In this document: positions 52,537 to 60,159 of the stretch, piece after piece | Layout of the letters: the number at the start of each line of letters is the position of its first letter | How positions within the stretch are numbered: position 1 is the first letter of the stretch | Source of the DNA: DAHUXT01 sp036273675 | GTDB taxonomy: Bacteria > Chloroflexota > Ktedonobacteria > Ktedonobacterales > JADMIN01 | Assembly (NCBI GenBank): GCA_036273675.1 | Contig: DASUHD010000170.1 | Span: 62,001-126,000 of the forward strand | DNA: 64,000 bases | Direction: 5' to 3' | Notes under the pieces: generated by a model | Databases searched by the model: none | Seen by the model: the letters and a program-made list of their open reading frames with translations, nothing else | What the model was told of the DNA's origin: nothing | Translations under genes and position numbers: made by a program

Positions 52537-52577
52537 TCTGGCTCCCCTCCCGTAACAGGAGGGTCCAGCGGAGAGGG
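52537..52577 (+). repeat. Dispersed hairpin repeat family B, copy 4, carrying the large-subunit ribosome site
   Basis: TCTGGCTCCCCTCCC, a loop, GGAGGG and a final GAGAGGG (52571-52577), seven bases before the large-subunit ATG. It fills most of the 61-base gap between the two subunit genes and supplies the Shine-Dalgarno. Confidence 0.75.
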
Positions 52578-52584
52578 CTTCTGT

Positions 52585-54918
52585 ATGCCAATTCGCATCG
52601 TCACCACGCATCTTGAATTCGAGGGACAGGTCGAAGAGAAGCGCGTCGTGCTGGAGGGCGAGGAGCCGCCCGTCTGGGGACCAGAGGCGCAACTTCAGGT
52701 TGTCGGCAAGCCCACGCCGCGCGTAGACGCCCGCGAGCGCGTCACCGGCGCCGCCGAATACAGCCTCGACGTTGCGCTGCCCGGCATGCTGACCGCGGCT
52801 GGCCTGCGTTCACCCCACCCGCACGCGCGCATCACTGAGATTGACACCACGCGCGCCGAGGCTCTGCCGGGCATCCGCGCGATCTTCTCCCATCGCAACG
52901 CGGGCGAATTCGTCAATCCCGCCTCCAAACTGCCCATCTTCGGCGCAGAGATGCTCTACCACGGCGATCTGGTCGCGCTGGTGGTCGCCGAGACGCCGGA
53001 GCAGGCGCGCGAGGCCGTCCGCGCGATTGACGTGACCTATGAGCCGCTGCCCTTCGTCGCCAACCCGGAGGCCGCTCTGGCCGACGGCGCCCCACAGGTC
53101 AACACGGCGCGCCCCTCCAACACCATTTCGGACGAGTTTCCCACCGTCTACCAGCGAGGCGATGCCGAGGCCACACTCGCCAACGCCGCCATTACCGTGG
53201 AGACCCGGCTCGAAACGCCCGCCGCGATGCACAACTCGCTGGAGACGCATGGCGGCGTCGCGTCGTGGGATGGCTCGCGTCTGACCCTCTGGCTCTCCAC
53301 CCAGGCCGTCTATGACTCGCGTCAGCAGGTCGCGCGGGCGCTGGGCCTGCCACTTACCGCCGTTCAGGTCATCACCCGGTTCATGGGTGGCGGCTTTGGC
53401 AGCAAGTTCGGCGCGCACCGGACGGGCCTGCTGGCCGCCTATGCCTCACGCCAGCTTGGGCTGCCCGTGAAATACCTGCTCGACCGAATCGAGGAGAATC
53501 TTGACGCGGGCAACCGCCCACCCTGCATCCAGACCTATCGGCTCGGCGCAACGGAGGACGGCGCCCTGACCGCGCTCGACGTGGATGTCGTACACAATGT
53601 CGGCGCGAACGGCGAATGGGCCTCCCCGGTGACGTTGCCCGCGAAGGAGCTGTATCAGTGCGCCAATGTCCGCACCACCGACCGTCCCGCCCGCACCAAT
53701 CTCGGCACGCTCGCCGCCTTCCGCGCGCCTGGAGTCGTCGAGGGTATGGCCGGGATCGAGGTCGCGATGGATGCCCTCGCCACGAAGCTGGGCATGGACC
53801 CGCTGGAGCTGCGGCGTAAGAACTTCGCGGAGCGCTATCAACTGCTCGACCGCCCCTATGCGCGCAAACTGCTGGATGAGTGCTACCGCATCGGCGCGGA
53901 ACGCATCGGCTGGGCGACACGCAACGACGACGACCGTCGCTTCCCCGCTGGCCGCGATGGCCACCTGCGGCGTGGCATTGGCATGGCCAGCCAGTTCTGG
54001 GGCGGCGACGGTGGGCCGCCAGCCCAGGCAATCGCCAAGCTCCTGCCCGATGGCACCGCCGTCATCATCACCGGGACACAGGATATCGGCACCGGCACGC
54101 GCACCGTGCTGGCACAGATCGCCGCCGAGGAGTTGGGCTATCCACTGGACCGAGTGCGCGTCGAACTGGGCGAGACGGCGTATGGCGTCTTCTCTCCTGG
54201 CAGCGGCGGCAGCATGACCCTCGCCTCGGTTGGCCCCGCCGTCCGCATGGCCGCGACTGAGGCGCGCAAAGAGATGCTGGAGATCATCGGCCATCTCGCC
54301 GAGGCGCCAGCGGACGCCCTCGAAATCCGTAACGCAACGGTCTTTAATCGCGAGACCGGCAGCGAGATGGGCAGCGTCAGCACGTTTCTCGAACAGTTGG
54401 ATGGCCACGAGATCACGGCGAAGGGTATGCGCGGCCCCAACGCGGAGGATGTCACCGTGCGAACCTTCGGCGCGCAGTTTGCCGAGGTCGAGGTGGATAT
54501 CGGCACGGGCGCGGTGCGCGTGCTCCGTATCGTCGCGGTCCACGACTGCGGGCGCATCGTCAACCCGCTAACATTCAGCAGCCAGATCGAGGGCGGCGTC
54601 ATCCAGGGCATGGGCTTCGCGCTCACCGAGCAGCGCATCGTAGACGAGCGGCTGGGGATGGTGATGAATCCGAATCTGGGCGACTACAAAGTGCCGACCA
54701 TCCGCGATATCCCGGAGATCGACATCGTGCTGCTCGACGAGCCGCTCGAAGTCGCCAATACGCTGGGCGTGCTGGGCGCGGGCGAGCCGCCGATCATCCC
54801 GACGCCGGGCGCCATCGCCAACGCCGTCGGCCATGCGCTGGGACGCACCGTCACCCGGCTGCCGCTGACGCCTGATCGCGTGCTGGATATGCTAGCCGAA
54901 GCCGGACAAGGAGCGTAG
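52585..54918 (+). CDS. Molybdenum hydroxylase, molybdopterin-binding large subunit
   Basis: A 777-residue catalytic subunit that hydroxylates an N-heterocycle or aldehyde. Molybdenum-pterin segments are MGGGFGSKFG, RTNLGTLAAFRAPGV and the C-terminal GAGEPPIIPTPGAI, which carries the conserved active-site Glu. Substrate residues do not decide between xanthine, aldehyde and nicotinate-type enzymes. The ATG at 52585 is served by the GAGAGGG of repeat B. The FAD subunit follows 3 bases after its stop. Confidence 0.94.
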   Translation: MPIRIVTTHLEFEGQVEEKRVVLEGEEPPVWGPEAQLQVVGKPTPRVDARERVTGAAEYSLDVALPGMLTAAGLRSPHPHARITEIDTTRAEALPGIRAIFSHRNAGEFVNPASKLPIFGAEMLYHGDLVALVVAETPEQAREAVRAIDVTYEPLPFVANPEAALADGAPQVNTARPSNTISDEFPTVYQRGDAEATLANAAITVETRLETPAAMHNSLETHGGVASWDGSRLTLWLSTQAVYDSRQQVARALGLPLTAVQVITRFMGGGFGSKFGAHRTGLLAAYASRQLGLPVKYLLDRIEENLDAGNRPPCIQTYRLGATEDGALTALDVDVVHNVGANGEWASPVTLPAKELYQCANVRTTDRPARTNLGTLAAFRAPGVVEGMAGIEVAMDALATKLGMDPLELRRKNFAERYQLLDRPYARKLLDECYRIGAERIGWATRNDDDRRFPAGRDGHLRRGIGMASQFWGGDGGPPAQAIAKLLPDGTAVIITGTQDIGTGTRTVLAQIAAEELGYPLDRVRVELGETAYGVFSPGSGGSMTLASVGPAVRMAATEARKEMLEIIGHLAEAPADALEIRNATVFNRETGSEMGSVSTFLEQLDGHEITAKGMRGPNAEDVTVRTFGAQFAEVEVDIGTGAVRVLRIVAVHDCGRIVNPLTFSSQIEGGVIQGMGFALTEQRIVDERLGMVMNPNLGDYKVPTIRDIPEIDIVLLDEPLEVANTLGVLGAGEPPIIPTPGAIANAVGHALGRTVTRLPLTPDRVLDMLAEAGQGA

Positions 54919-54921
54919 CGC

Positions 54922-55920
54922 ATGCGACCATTCGAGCATCTCACCGTTCACGCCAGCGACGACGCCATCTCAGCGCTTGCCGCGTCTGACGGCGACACGA
55001 CCCGCCTGATCGCGGGAGGAACTGACCTCCTGCCGCTGCTCAAAGACGGCCTGGTGAGCGTGGACCGGCTGATCGACATCAAACCGGCGCGGGCGCTGCG
55101 CCATATTGCCTTTGAGGATGACGGCAGCCTGCGCATCGGCGCGCTGACGACCCTCGCCGAGATTGAGCGGAGCGCCGAGATAGGCGAGCGGTTATCCATC
55201 CTGGCGCAGTCGGTAGCCGACGCGGCCACGCCACAGCTTCGGGCGATGGCGACCGTGGGTGGCAATCTGCTCCAGCGCAGCCGCTGCTGGTATTTTCGTG
55301 GGCCGTTCGACTGCTGGCTCAAGGGCGGCGAGACGTGTTATATGCGGAACGGCGAGAATAAGTATGCCGCCATCTTCGAGCAGGGGCCGTGCCGCTCTAC
55401 TCATCCATCCGACCTGGCTCCGGCGCTGGTCGCGCTCGACGCCACCGTCACGCTGGAGAGCGCATCCGGCGCGCGCGCACTGCCCGTGGCCGACCTGCTC
55501 GCGCCACCAACAGCGGACGAGCGGATCGAGTATCGCCTGAATCCCGGCGAATTGCTCACCGAGATTCGCATCCCGGCGCAGTCCCAAAACGCACATGGGG
55601 TGTATCTCAAGGCCATGGATCGGCGCGCCTGGGCGTTTGCGCTAGTCAGCGCGGCGGCGCAACTAACGATAGAAGATGGCACAACCACTCACGCCCGGCT
55701 GGCGCTCGGCGGCGTCGCCAGCGTCCCCTGGCGTGTAACAAACGCCGAAGCGCTGCTCCAAGACCAATCCCTCACACCAGAACTGGCTGCCCAGGCGGCG
55801 GAACTGGCTGTACAGGGAGCGACACCGCTGGCGCACAACCGCTATAAAGTGGCGATGGCGCGCGAACTGGCCCGACGGGCTATCCTGATGGCGGGAAATA
55901 TGTGGCCTGGCAACGGATGA
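54922..55920 (+). CDS. Molybdenum hydroxylase, FAD subunit with extra cysteine cluster
   Basis: A 332-residue FAD-binding subunit with IAGGTDLLPLLK and ATVGGNLLQ. After QRSRCWYFR it carries Cys122, 131, 139 and 157, then THPSDLAPALVALDA. This insert resembles the [4Fe-4S] segment of PaoB and HcrB-type subunits. The enzyme therefore probably has three FeS clusters plus FAD and molybdenum cofactor. Confidence 0.9.
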   Translation: MRPFEHLTVHASDDAISALAASDGDTTRLIAGGTDLLPLLKDGLVSVDRLIDIKPARALRHIAFEDDGSLRIGALTTLAEIERSAEIGERLSILAQSVADAATPQLRAMATVGGNLLQRSRCWYFRGPFDCWLKGGETCYMRNGENKYAAIFEQGPCRSTHPSDLAPALVALDATVTLESASGARALPVADLLAPPTADERIEYRLNPGELLTEIRIPAQSQNAHGVYLKAMDRRAWAFALVSAAAQLTIEDGTTTHARLALGGVASVPWRVTNAEALLQDQSLTPELAAQAAELAVQGATPLAHNRYKVAMARELARRAILMAGNMWPGNG

Positions 55921-55942
55921 AATCGGAGCGACCGAGCACCTT

Positions 55943-57079
55943 ATGTCAGACGAGGTGAAGCAGCGGAAAATCGAACACGTCACCATCGCACTCGAAAACG
56001 ACATCGCCGCGCCGCAGCAGGCGACATGGGCAGACGTGCGGCTGGTGCATCGCGCGCTGCCTGAGGTTGACCTGGACGACATCGACACCTCGGTCGAGTT
56101 CCTGGGGAGCCGCCTGCGCCATCCTATCTTTATCTCCTCGCTCACCGGCGGCCATCCCGATGTCGCCACCATCAACGAGCGACTGGCGACCATCGCGGGC
56201 GAATATGGCCTGGCAATGGGCGTTGGCAGCCAGCGGGCGGCCCTGGTCACGCCGGAGCTAGCCGCGACCTATGCGGTGGTTCAGGCCGCCGCGCCCAACG
56301 CATTGCTGATTGCCAATGTCGGCGCGCCGCAACTGATCGCGCAGAAGCGGCATCCCGCCTTCACGGTGACCGACGCCCGCCGTGCTGTCGAGATGATCGG
56401 CGCGCGCGCACTGGCCATCCATCTGAACTATTTGCAAGAGGCGGCGCAGCCGGAGGGCGACCGCCGCGCCCGTGGCAGCCTTGATGCCCTGCGCAAGATC
56501 GCGGCGGAGGTTGGCGTGCCCGTTATCGCCAAGGAGACCGGAGCAGGCATCAGCTACGAGCAGGCCCATGCGCTCAAGGCGGCTGGCGTCGCGGGGATCG
56601 ACGTGGGCGGCGCTGGGGGCAGCAGCATGGCCGCGATGGAAAGCGTTCGGGCGCAGTCTCGCGGTGATGAGGCGACCGCCCGTATTGGCCAGCTCTTCCG
56701 TGGATGGGGCATCGCCACGCCGATTGCCGTGATCGAGACACGCTTTGGCGCTCCCGGCTTGCCAATAATCTCCACTGGTGGCGTCCGTTCGGGACTAGAC
56801 GCCGCGAGGGCGCTGGCGCTCGGAGCCACGCTCATCGGCATGGGCTTCCCCTTCCTGAAGGCGGCGAGCGAGGGGCTGGATGCCGTGCGCGCCTTCCTGG
56901 GCCAGTTCCTCTCGGAGTTGCGCGTGGCCATGCAATTGACCGGCGCAGCCACCATCGCCGAGATGCAGCGGCGCCCGGTCGTCGTCACCGGCATGACGCG
57001 CGAGTGGTTGGCGGCGCGTGGATTCGAGCGCGACCTGCACGCGATGGCACGTCGCGGCATGCCCGCGCGGGGCAGATGA
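55943..57079 (+). CDS. fni: Isopentenyl-diphosphate delta-isomerase, type 2
   Basis: An FMN- and NADPH-dependent enzyme that interconverts IPP and DMAPP. The 378-residue TIM-barrel protein has RKIEHVTIALENDI, the family's SSLTGGHPDVATINERLA, ALAIHLNYLQEAAQPEGD, VIAKETGAGIS, DVGGAGGSS and the FMN phosphate region STGGVRSGLDAARALALGA. It begins 22 bases after the molybdenum hydroxylase operon. Confidence 0.96.
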   Translation: MSDEVKQRKIEHVTIALENDIAAPQQATWADVRLVHRALPEVDLDDIDTSVEFLGSRLRHPIFISSLTGGHPDVATINERLATIAGEYGLAMGVGSQRAALVTPELAATYAVVQAAAPNALLIANVGAPQLIAQKRHPAFTVTDARRAVEMIGARALAIHLNYLQEAAQPEGDRRARGSLDALRKIAAEVGVPVIAKETGAGISYEQAHALKAAGVAGIDVGGAGGSSMAAMESVRAQSRGDEATARIGQLFRGWGIATPIAVIETRFGAPGLPIISTGGVRSGLDAARALALGATLIGMGFPFLKAASEGLDAVRAFLGQFLSELRVAMQLTGAATIAEMQRRPVVVTGMTREWLAARGFERDLHAMARRGMPARGR

Positions 57080-57323
57080 GTCGCTTTGAGAGAACGTAGA
57101 GCAAACCCACGGCTTGTGGTACGTATCCTGCGAACGTATGGCCCATTGGAGACACATAAAACAGAAGTAACGCGCTCGTCTGATGGAGCTTCGACGCTGG
57201 TTCTTTAATTGCGTCGGCGTCATGCGCGTTAGCAAGATGTAAGTTATTGCTGGGCCTTGCACAATGGCATTTGACGTGCCATACTCGAATTGTGAGGAGT
57301 TGCAAGGATCGTAGCGCGCCGCG

Positions 57324-57352
57324 TTGATCGCGTTGTGTTGAAGCGTTATCAT
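57324..57352 (+). promoter_or_regulatory. Promoter of the two-gene operon 57519-58229
   Basis: TTGATC (57324-57329), a 17-base spacer and TATCAT (57347-57352). The predicted transcript starts near 57359. The rest of the 57080-57518 gap shows no gene that I can support. Confidence 0.5.
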
Positions 57353-57518
57353 TTCTCATCATCCGTACACACGGCCATCGTAGGTAGTTGGGCTGGACAT
57401 GGCCCAGAGTCTACTTGCTGACCACGGAATCATCAGATGGCCCGCCACCGGACCAGCCACTCAGTTTGGAATAGCTCAGGCGCTTTGCCTTTGCTAGAGC
57501 AATGAGGAGGTATGTGTC

Positions 57519-57764
57519 ATGGGAGTGTTACGAGTGCTCTCACACCGTGGAGATGATCGGTACACGTGGGAGCGAAGCGCGGTAGAGGTCGGAGATCCCG
57601 AGGCTGTCGCCGCCGTGAAGGAGGCCGAGCGCATCTTCGCGGAACAGCGAGAAAAAGGCGCGACGGCCGTCAAGGTGGCCCCAGGCAAGCCAGCCGAGCG
57701 AATTGATCGATTTGACCCCGAGGCTCAGGAAATCGTCATGATTCCACGAGTCGTCGGCGGCTGA
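57519..57764 (+). CDS. Small conserved-type protein ending in Gly-Gly
   Basis: An 81-residue soluble protein: a beta-like opening (VLRVLSHRGDDRYTWE), a helix (AVAAVKEAERIFAEQREK), a strand (ATAVKVAP) and a last strand ending EIVMIPRVVGG. The bare Gly-Gly end is what ubiquitin-like modifiers and sulfur carriers show, and the strand-helix-strand order would fit, but nothing proves it. GAGGAGG is well placed before the ATG. It is followed 3 bases later by the membrane protein below. Confidence 0.7.
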   Translation: MGVLRVLSHRGDDRYTWERSAVEVGDPEAVAAVKEAERIFAEQREKGATAVKVAPGKPAERIDRFDPEAQEIVMIPRVVGG

Positions 57765-57767
57765 GGC

Positions 57768-58229
57768 ATGAACTCGCTCAGTGACACACTTGGCGCGGTC
57801 GCAGTGACCACCATTATTCTGATTCTGGTGGGTAAGTTCGTGCTGATGCTCTGGTCGTGGCCCACACTCAGCGCGCGCATGTGGCCCTGGCTGCGCATGC
57901 AGAAGTGGTGGCCAGTGCCTGCTGAGCGTATAGCGGAAATGCTGCTGCACGATCAGCTCACACCAGTACAGTATCGCCAACTCTGCGACTCGGGATACCT
58001 GGATCTCAACAGCGCAATGCATCCAGGCCGAACCTACCGCATTCCACGCGGGCCGGGCCAGGTGCTGGTGATCGAACACGAACGTGTGAGCGAACGGCTC
58101 TGCGTGCAGCCCGCCAGTGGCGGGCTACCAGAGGCGGACATTGTGCTGATGCATAAGCTGCTGATCGAGGCGGATGAAGAAGGCTACCTTCACACAGCAA
58201 ACCACTTTCCACGCTCGATCTGGCACTAG
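57768..58229 (+). CDS. Single-pass membrane protein partner of the Gly-Gly protein
   Basis: A 153-residue protein with one N-terminal membrane helix (VAVTTIILILVGKFVLMLW) and a cytoplasmic-looking domain of about 110 residues. The helical LTPVQYRQLCDSGYLDL is followed by YRIPRGPGQVLVIEHERVSERLCVQP and IVLMHKLLIEADEEGYLHTAN. No family is recognised. It is co-transcribed with the preceding gene. Confidence 0.68.
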   Translation: MNSLSDTLGAVAVTTIILILVGKFVLMLWSWPTLSARMWPWLRMQKWWPVPAERIAEMLLHDQLTPVQYRQLCDSGYLDLNSAMHPGRTYRIPRGPGQVLVIEHERVSERLCVQPASGGLPEADIVLMHKLLIEADEEGYLHTANHFPRSIWH

Positions 58230-58280
58230 TGCATAGCGCATTACGACCATACCAGCAGCCACGCGCGAGCTTGCGCACCG

Positions 58281-58328
58281 GAACCAGAAATGGCAGCCTC
58301 ACTGGTTGAACGCTGCCCTCTCTGGTTC
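58281..58328 (+). terminator. Interrupted long hairpin after the two-gene operon
   Basis: GAACCAGA and GGCAGC (58281-58297) pair with GCTGCC and TCTGGTTC (58312-58328) through a symmetrical 3-base internal loop. There is no strong U-run. It lies 52 bases after the stop and could end or protect the transcript. Confidence 0.55.
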
Positions 58329-58427
58329 TGTGTGCTTTCCGCCACTCCTCACCCTAGCCAGCATTGTGTCAGCATCGTGTCATCACGCATGCTTCGCCCG
58401 CCTCAACACGTCTACGCTCCCCATCGC

Positions 58428-58457
58428 TTGACGCCGCTCCACACCGCCTCCTACAAT
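58428..58457 (+). promoter_or_regulatory. Promoter of tetR-mqnA operon
   Basis: TTGACG (58428-58433), an 18-base spacer and TACAAT (58452-58457) predict a start near 58464. An imperfect palindrome (ACCG...CGGT) lies just downstream at about 58478-58491 and could be the operator of the TetR-type repressor. Confidence 0.6.
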
Positions 58458-58520
58458 CATTGATGGATGCTAACAGACCGGCGCGTCGGTTCGCAATCCA
58501 CATTCTCCCGGAGATGCGTT

Positions 58521-59189
58521 ATGGACAAACACAATACCCCAACGGGCGTGCAGCCTCGCGTGGCTGGCCAACATGCCACCCGCGATAAAGACGCTACCCG
58601 TCAGCGCCTGCTCGATGCGGCGGAACAGGTCTTTGCCGAGAAGGGCTATCACGGCACGGTTGTGGATGACATCATCCGCGCGTCGGATAGTTCCAAGGGC
58701 GGCTTCTACTTCCACTTTCTCAATAAACAGGCCATCTTCCTCGCACTGGTGGATAAGCTCGTGCCGAGGCTTGCCGCCGCCATCGATCGCGCCATCGCCG
58801 GGGAGACTGATCCCGTCGCCCAACTGGACGCGGCGTTGCGGACTGTCCTCGAAACATTTGGACGCCATCGCCAGCTCAGCAAAATCCTGCTCATCGAGGC
58901 AGTAGGCCTGGGCCACGGCTTTGACGAGAAGCTGATGCATACCCGGGGCCGCTTCGCAGGTATGATTCAGACGCACCTCGACCGTGCCGTCACGGCGGGC
59001 GCGATTGCGCCGCAGGATACGACGCTCATCTCGTGGGCATGGTTTGGCGCGATCAACGAGATCGTCGTGCGCTGGCTAGCCACGGGGCAACCAGCGCGGC
59101 TCGAAGATACGCTGCCAACCTTGCGCGCGCTGCTCTTGCGGTCGGTTGGCGTAACGCTTCTGGATCCCGGAGAGGAGCACGCGCCATGA
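58521..59189 (+). CDS. TetR-family transcriptional regulator
   Basis: A 222-residue repressor-like protein. The N-terminal HTH is ATRQRLLDAAEQVFAEKGYHGTVVDDIIRASDSSKGGFYFHFLNKQAIF; the rest is a helical ligand and dimer domain. GGAG is 8 bases before ATG 58521. Its TGA overlaps the mqnA ATG (ATGA), so the two are coupled, and it probably controls the menaquinone genes. Confidence 0.93.
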   Translation: MDKHNTPTGVQPRVAGQHATRDKDATRQRLLDAAEQVFAEKGYHGTVVDDIIRASDSSKGGFYFHFLNKQAIFLALVDKLVPRLAAAIDRAIAGETDPVAQLDAALRTVLETFGRHRQLSKILLIEAVGLGHGFDEKLMHTRGRFAGMIQTHLDRAVTAGAIAPQDTTLISWAWFGAINEIVVRWLATGQPARLEDTLPTLRALLLRSVGVTLLDPGEEHAP

Positions 59190-60088
59190 CGCATGAAGTG
59201 GCAACCGCCACGCAGAAAGACATCCGCCAGACACTACCAGTGCGCCTCGGCGTGATCGATTACCTGAACTGCGTGCCGGTCTACGATTGGCTGCTGGGCC
59301 AAATGGCGAGTGATGGCCTTCCAAGAATCGAGACGATAGCAGGTACGCCCGCGCAGATGAACCAGGCGCTGCTCTCGGGCGCGATCGACATCTCGAACGT
59401 GTCGAGCGTCGCCTTTGGCGAACATGCGGACGAGTGGCTGCTGGTCCCGCATCTGTCAGTTGCGGCGCACGGCGCGGTTGAGAGTGTGCTGCTCTTCTCC
59501 TGGCAGGACGACTGGCGCGCGCTCGATGGGCGCAGCATAGCCCTCACCGACCACTCGGCGACATCGGTGGCGCTGGTCAGGCTGCTCTCAGAGCGGCGCT
59601 ACGGCATCCAGCCGCACTACGTGACGCAGCCGCCCGATCTCGACGCGATGCTTGCCGAGCACGACGCCGCGCTCTTGATTGGCGACATCGCCTTGCGCGA
59701 GGGCCATCTGCGGCGCGCCATCGCTGGCCGGGGCCAGCCGCATGTCTTCGATCTGGCAACCGAGTGGCAGACGTGGACGGGGCTGCCGTTCTGTTTCTCC
59801 GTCTGGGCGGCGCGCGCCGAGCGTGCGGACGCTATCGCCACCAGTGAGGTGGTACGGCTGCTCCACGACTCCAGAGCGCGCGGCATCGGCAATATAGACC
59901 GGCTGGCGCATGAAGCTGCGGCGCGGCTCGACCTGCCAATCGCGGTCTGCGCGCGCTATCTGCGGTTACTGGATTACGACCTGGGGCCAAGCGACCTGGA
60001 GGGCCTGGGCCACTTCCTGGAGATGACCGTGCCAGACTTCCACTGGTCGAACGTACGCTTTGTTGGGGAGACGGGGGAGTCCGCGTAG
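59186..60088 (+). CDS. mqnA: Chorismate dehydratase (futalosine pathway)
   Basis: Converts chorismate to 3-[(1-carboxyvinyl)oxy]benzoate, the first step of futalosine-type menaquinone synthesis. The 300-residue periplasmic-binding-protein-like fold starts LGVIDYLNCVPVYDWLLG and has QALLSGAIDISNVSSVAFGEHAD and SIALTDHSATSVALVRLL. AGGAG lies 9 bases upstream and the start overlaps tetR. The last codons and the stop (60086-60088) lie inside repeat A copy 4. Confidence 0.93.
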   Translation: MTHEVATATQKDIRQTLPVRLGVIDYLNCVPVYDWLLGQMASDGLPRIETIAGTPAQMNQALLSGAIDISNVSSVAFGEHADEWLLVPHLSVAAHGAVESVLLFSWQDDWRALDGRSIALTDHSATSVALVRLLSERRYGIQPHYVTQPPDLDAMLAEHDAALLIGDIALREGHLRRAIAGRGQPHVFDLATEWQTWTGLPFCFSVWAARAERADAIATSEVVRLLHDSRARGIGNIDRLAHEAAARLDLPIAVCARYLRLLDYDLGPSDLEGLGHFLEMTVPDFHWSNVRFVGETGESA

Positions 60089-60136
60089 GCGGACTTCGTG
60101 GCCGCAGGCCATTCAGGCGCGGTTTCGACCGCCAGC
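60079..60136 (+). repeat. Dispersed hairpin repeat family A, copy 4
   Basis: Stem 1 GTCCGC/GCGGAC, middle TTCGTGGCCGCAGGCCATTC (identical to copy 2), core CAGGCGCGG and stem 2 GCGGT/ACCGC with a TTCG loop. It overlaps the 3' end of mqnA and supplies its stop codon. Confidence 0.78.
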
Positions 60137-60159
60137 GCTAGAGATAGAGGGCGAATGCG

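Noticed and set aside
53446..54543. 365-codon minus-strand frame inside the molybdenum hydroxylase large subunit
   Set aside because: Overlaps an intact conserved gene completely and lacks ribosome site and motifs.
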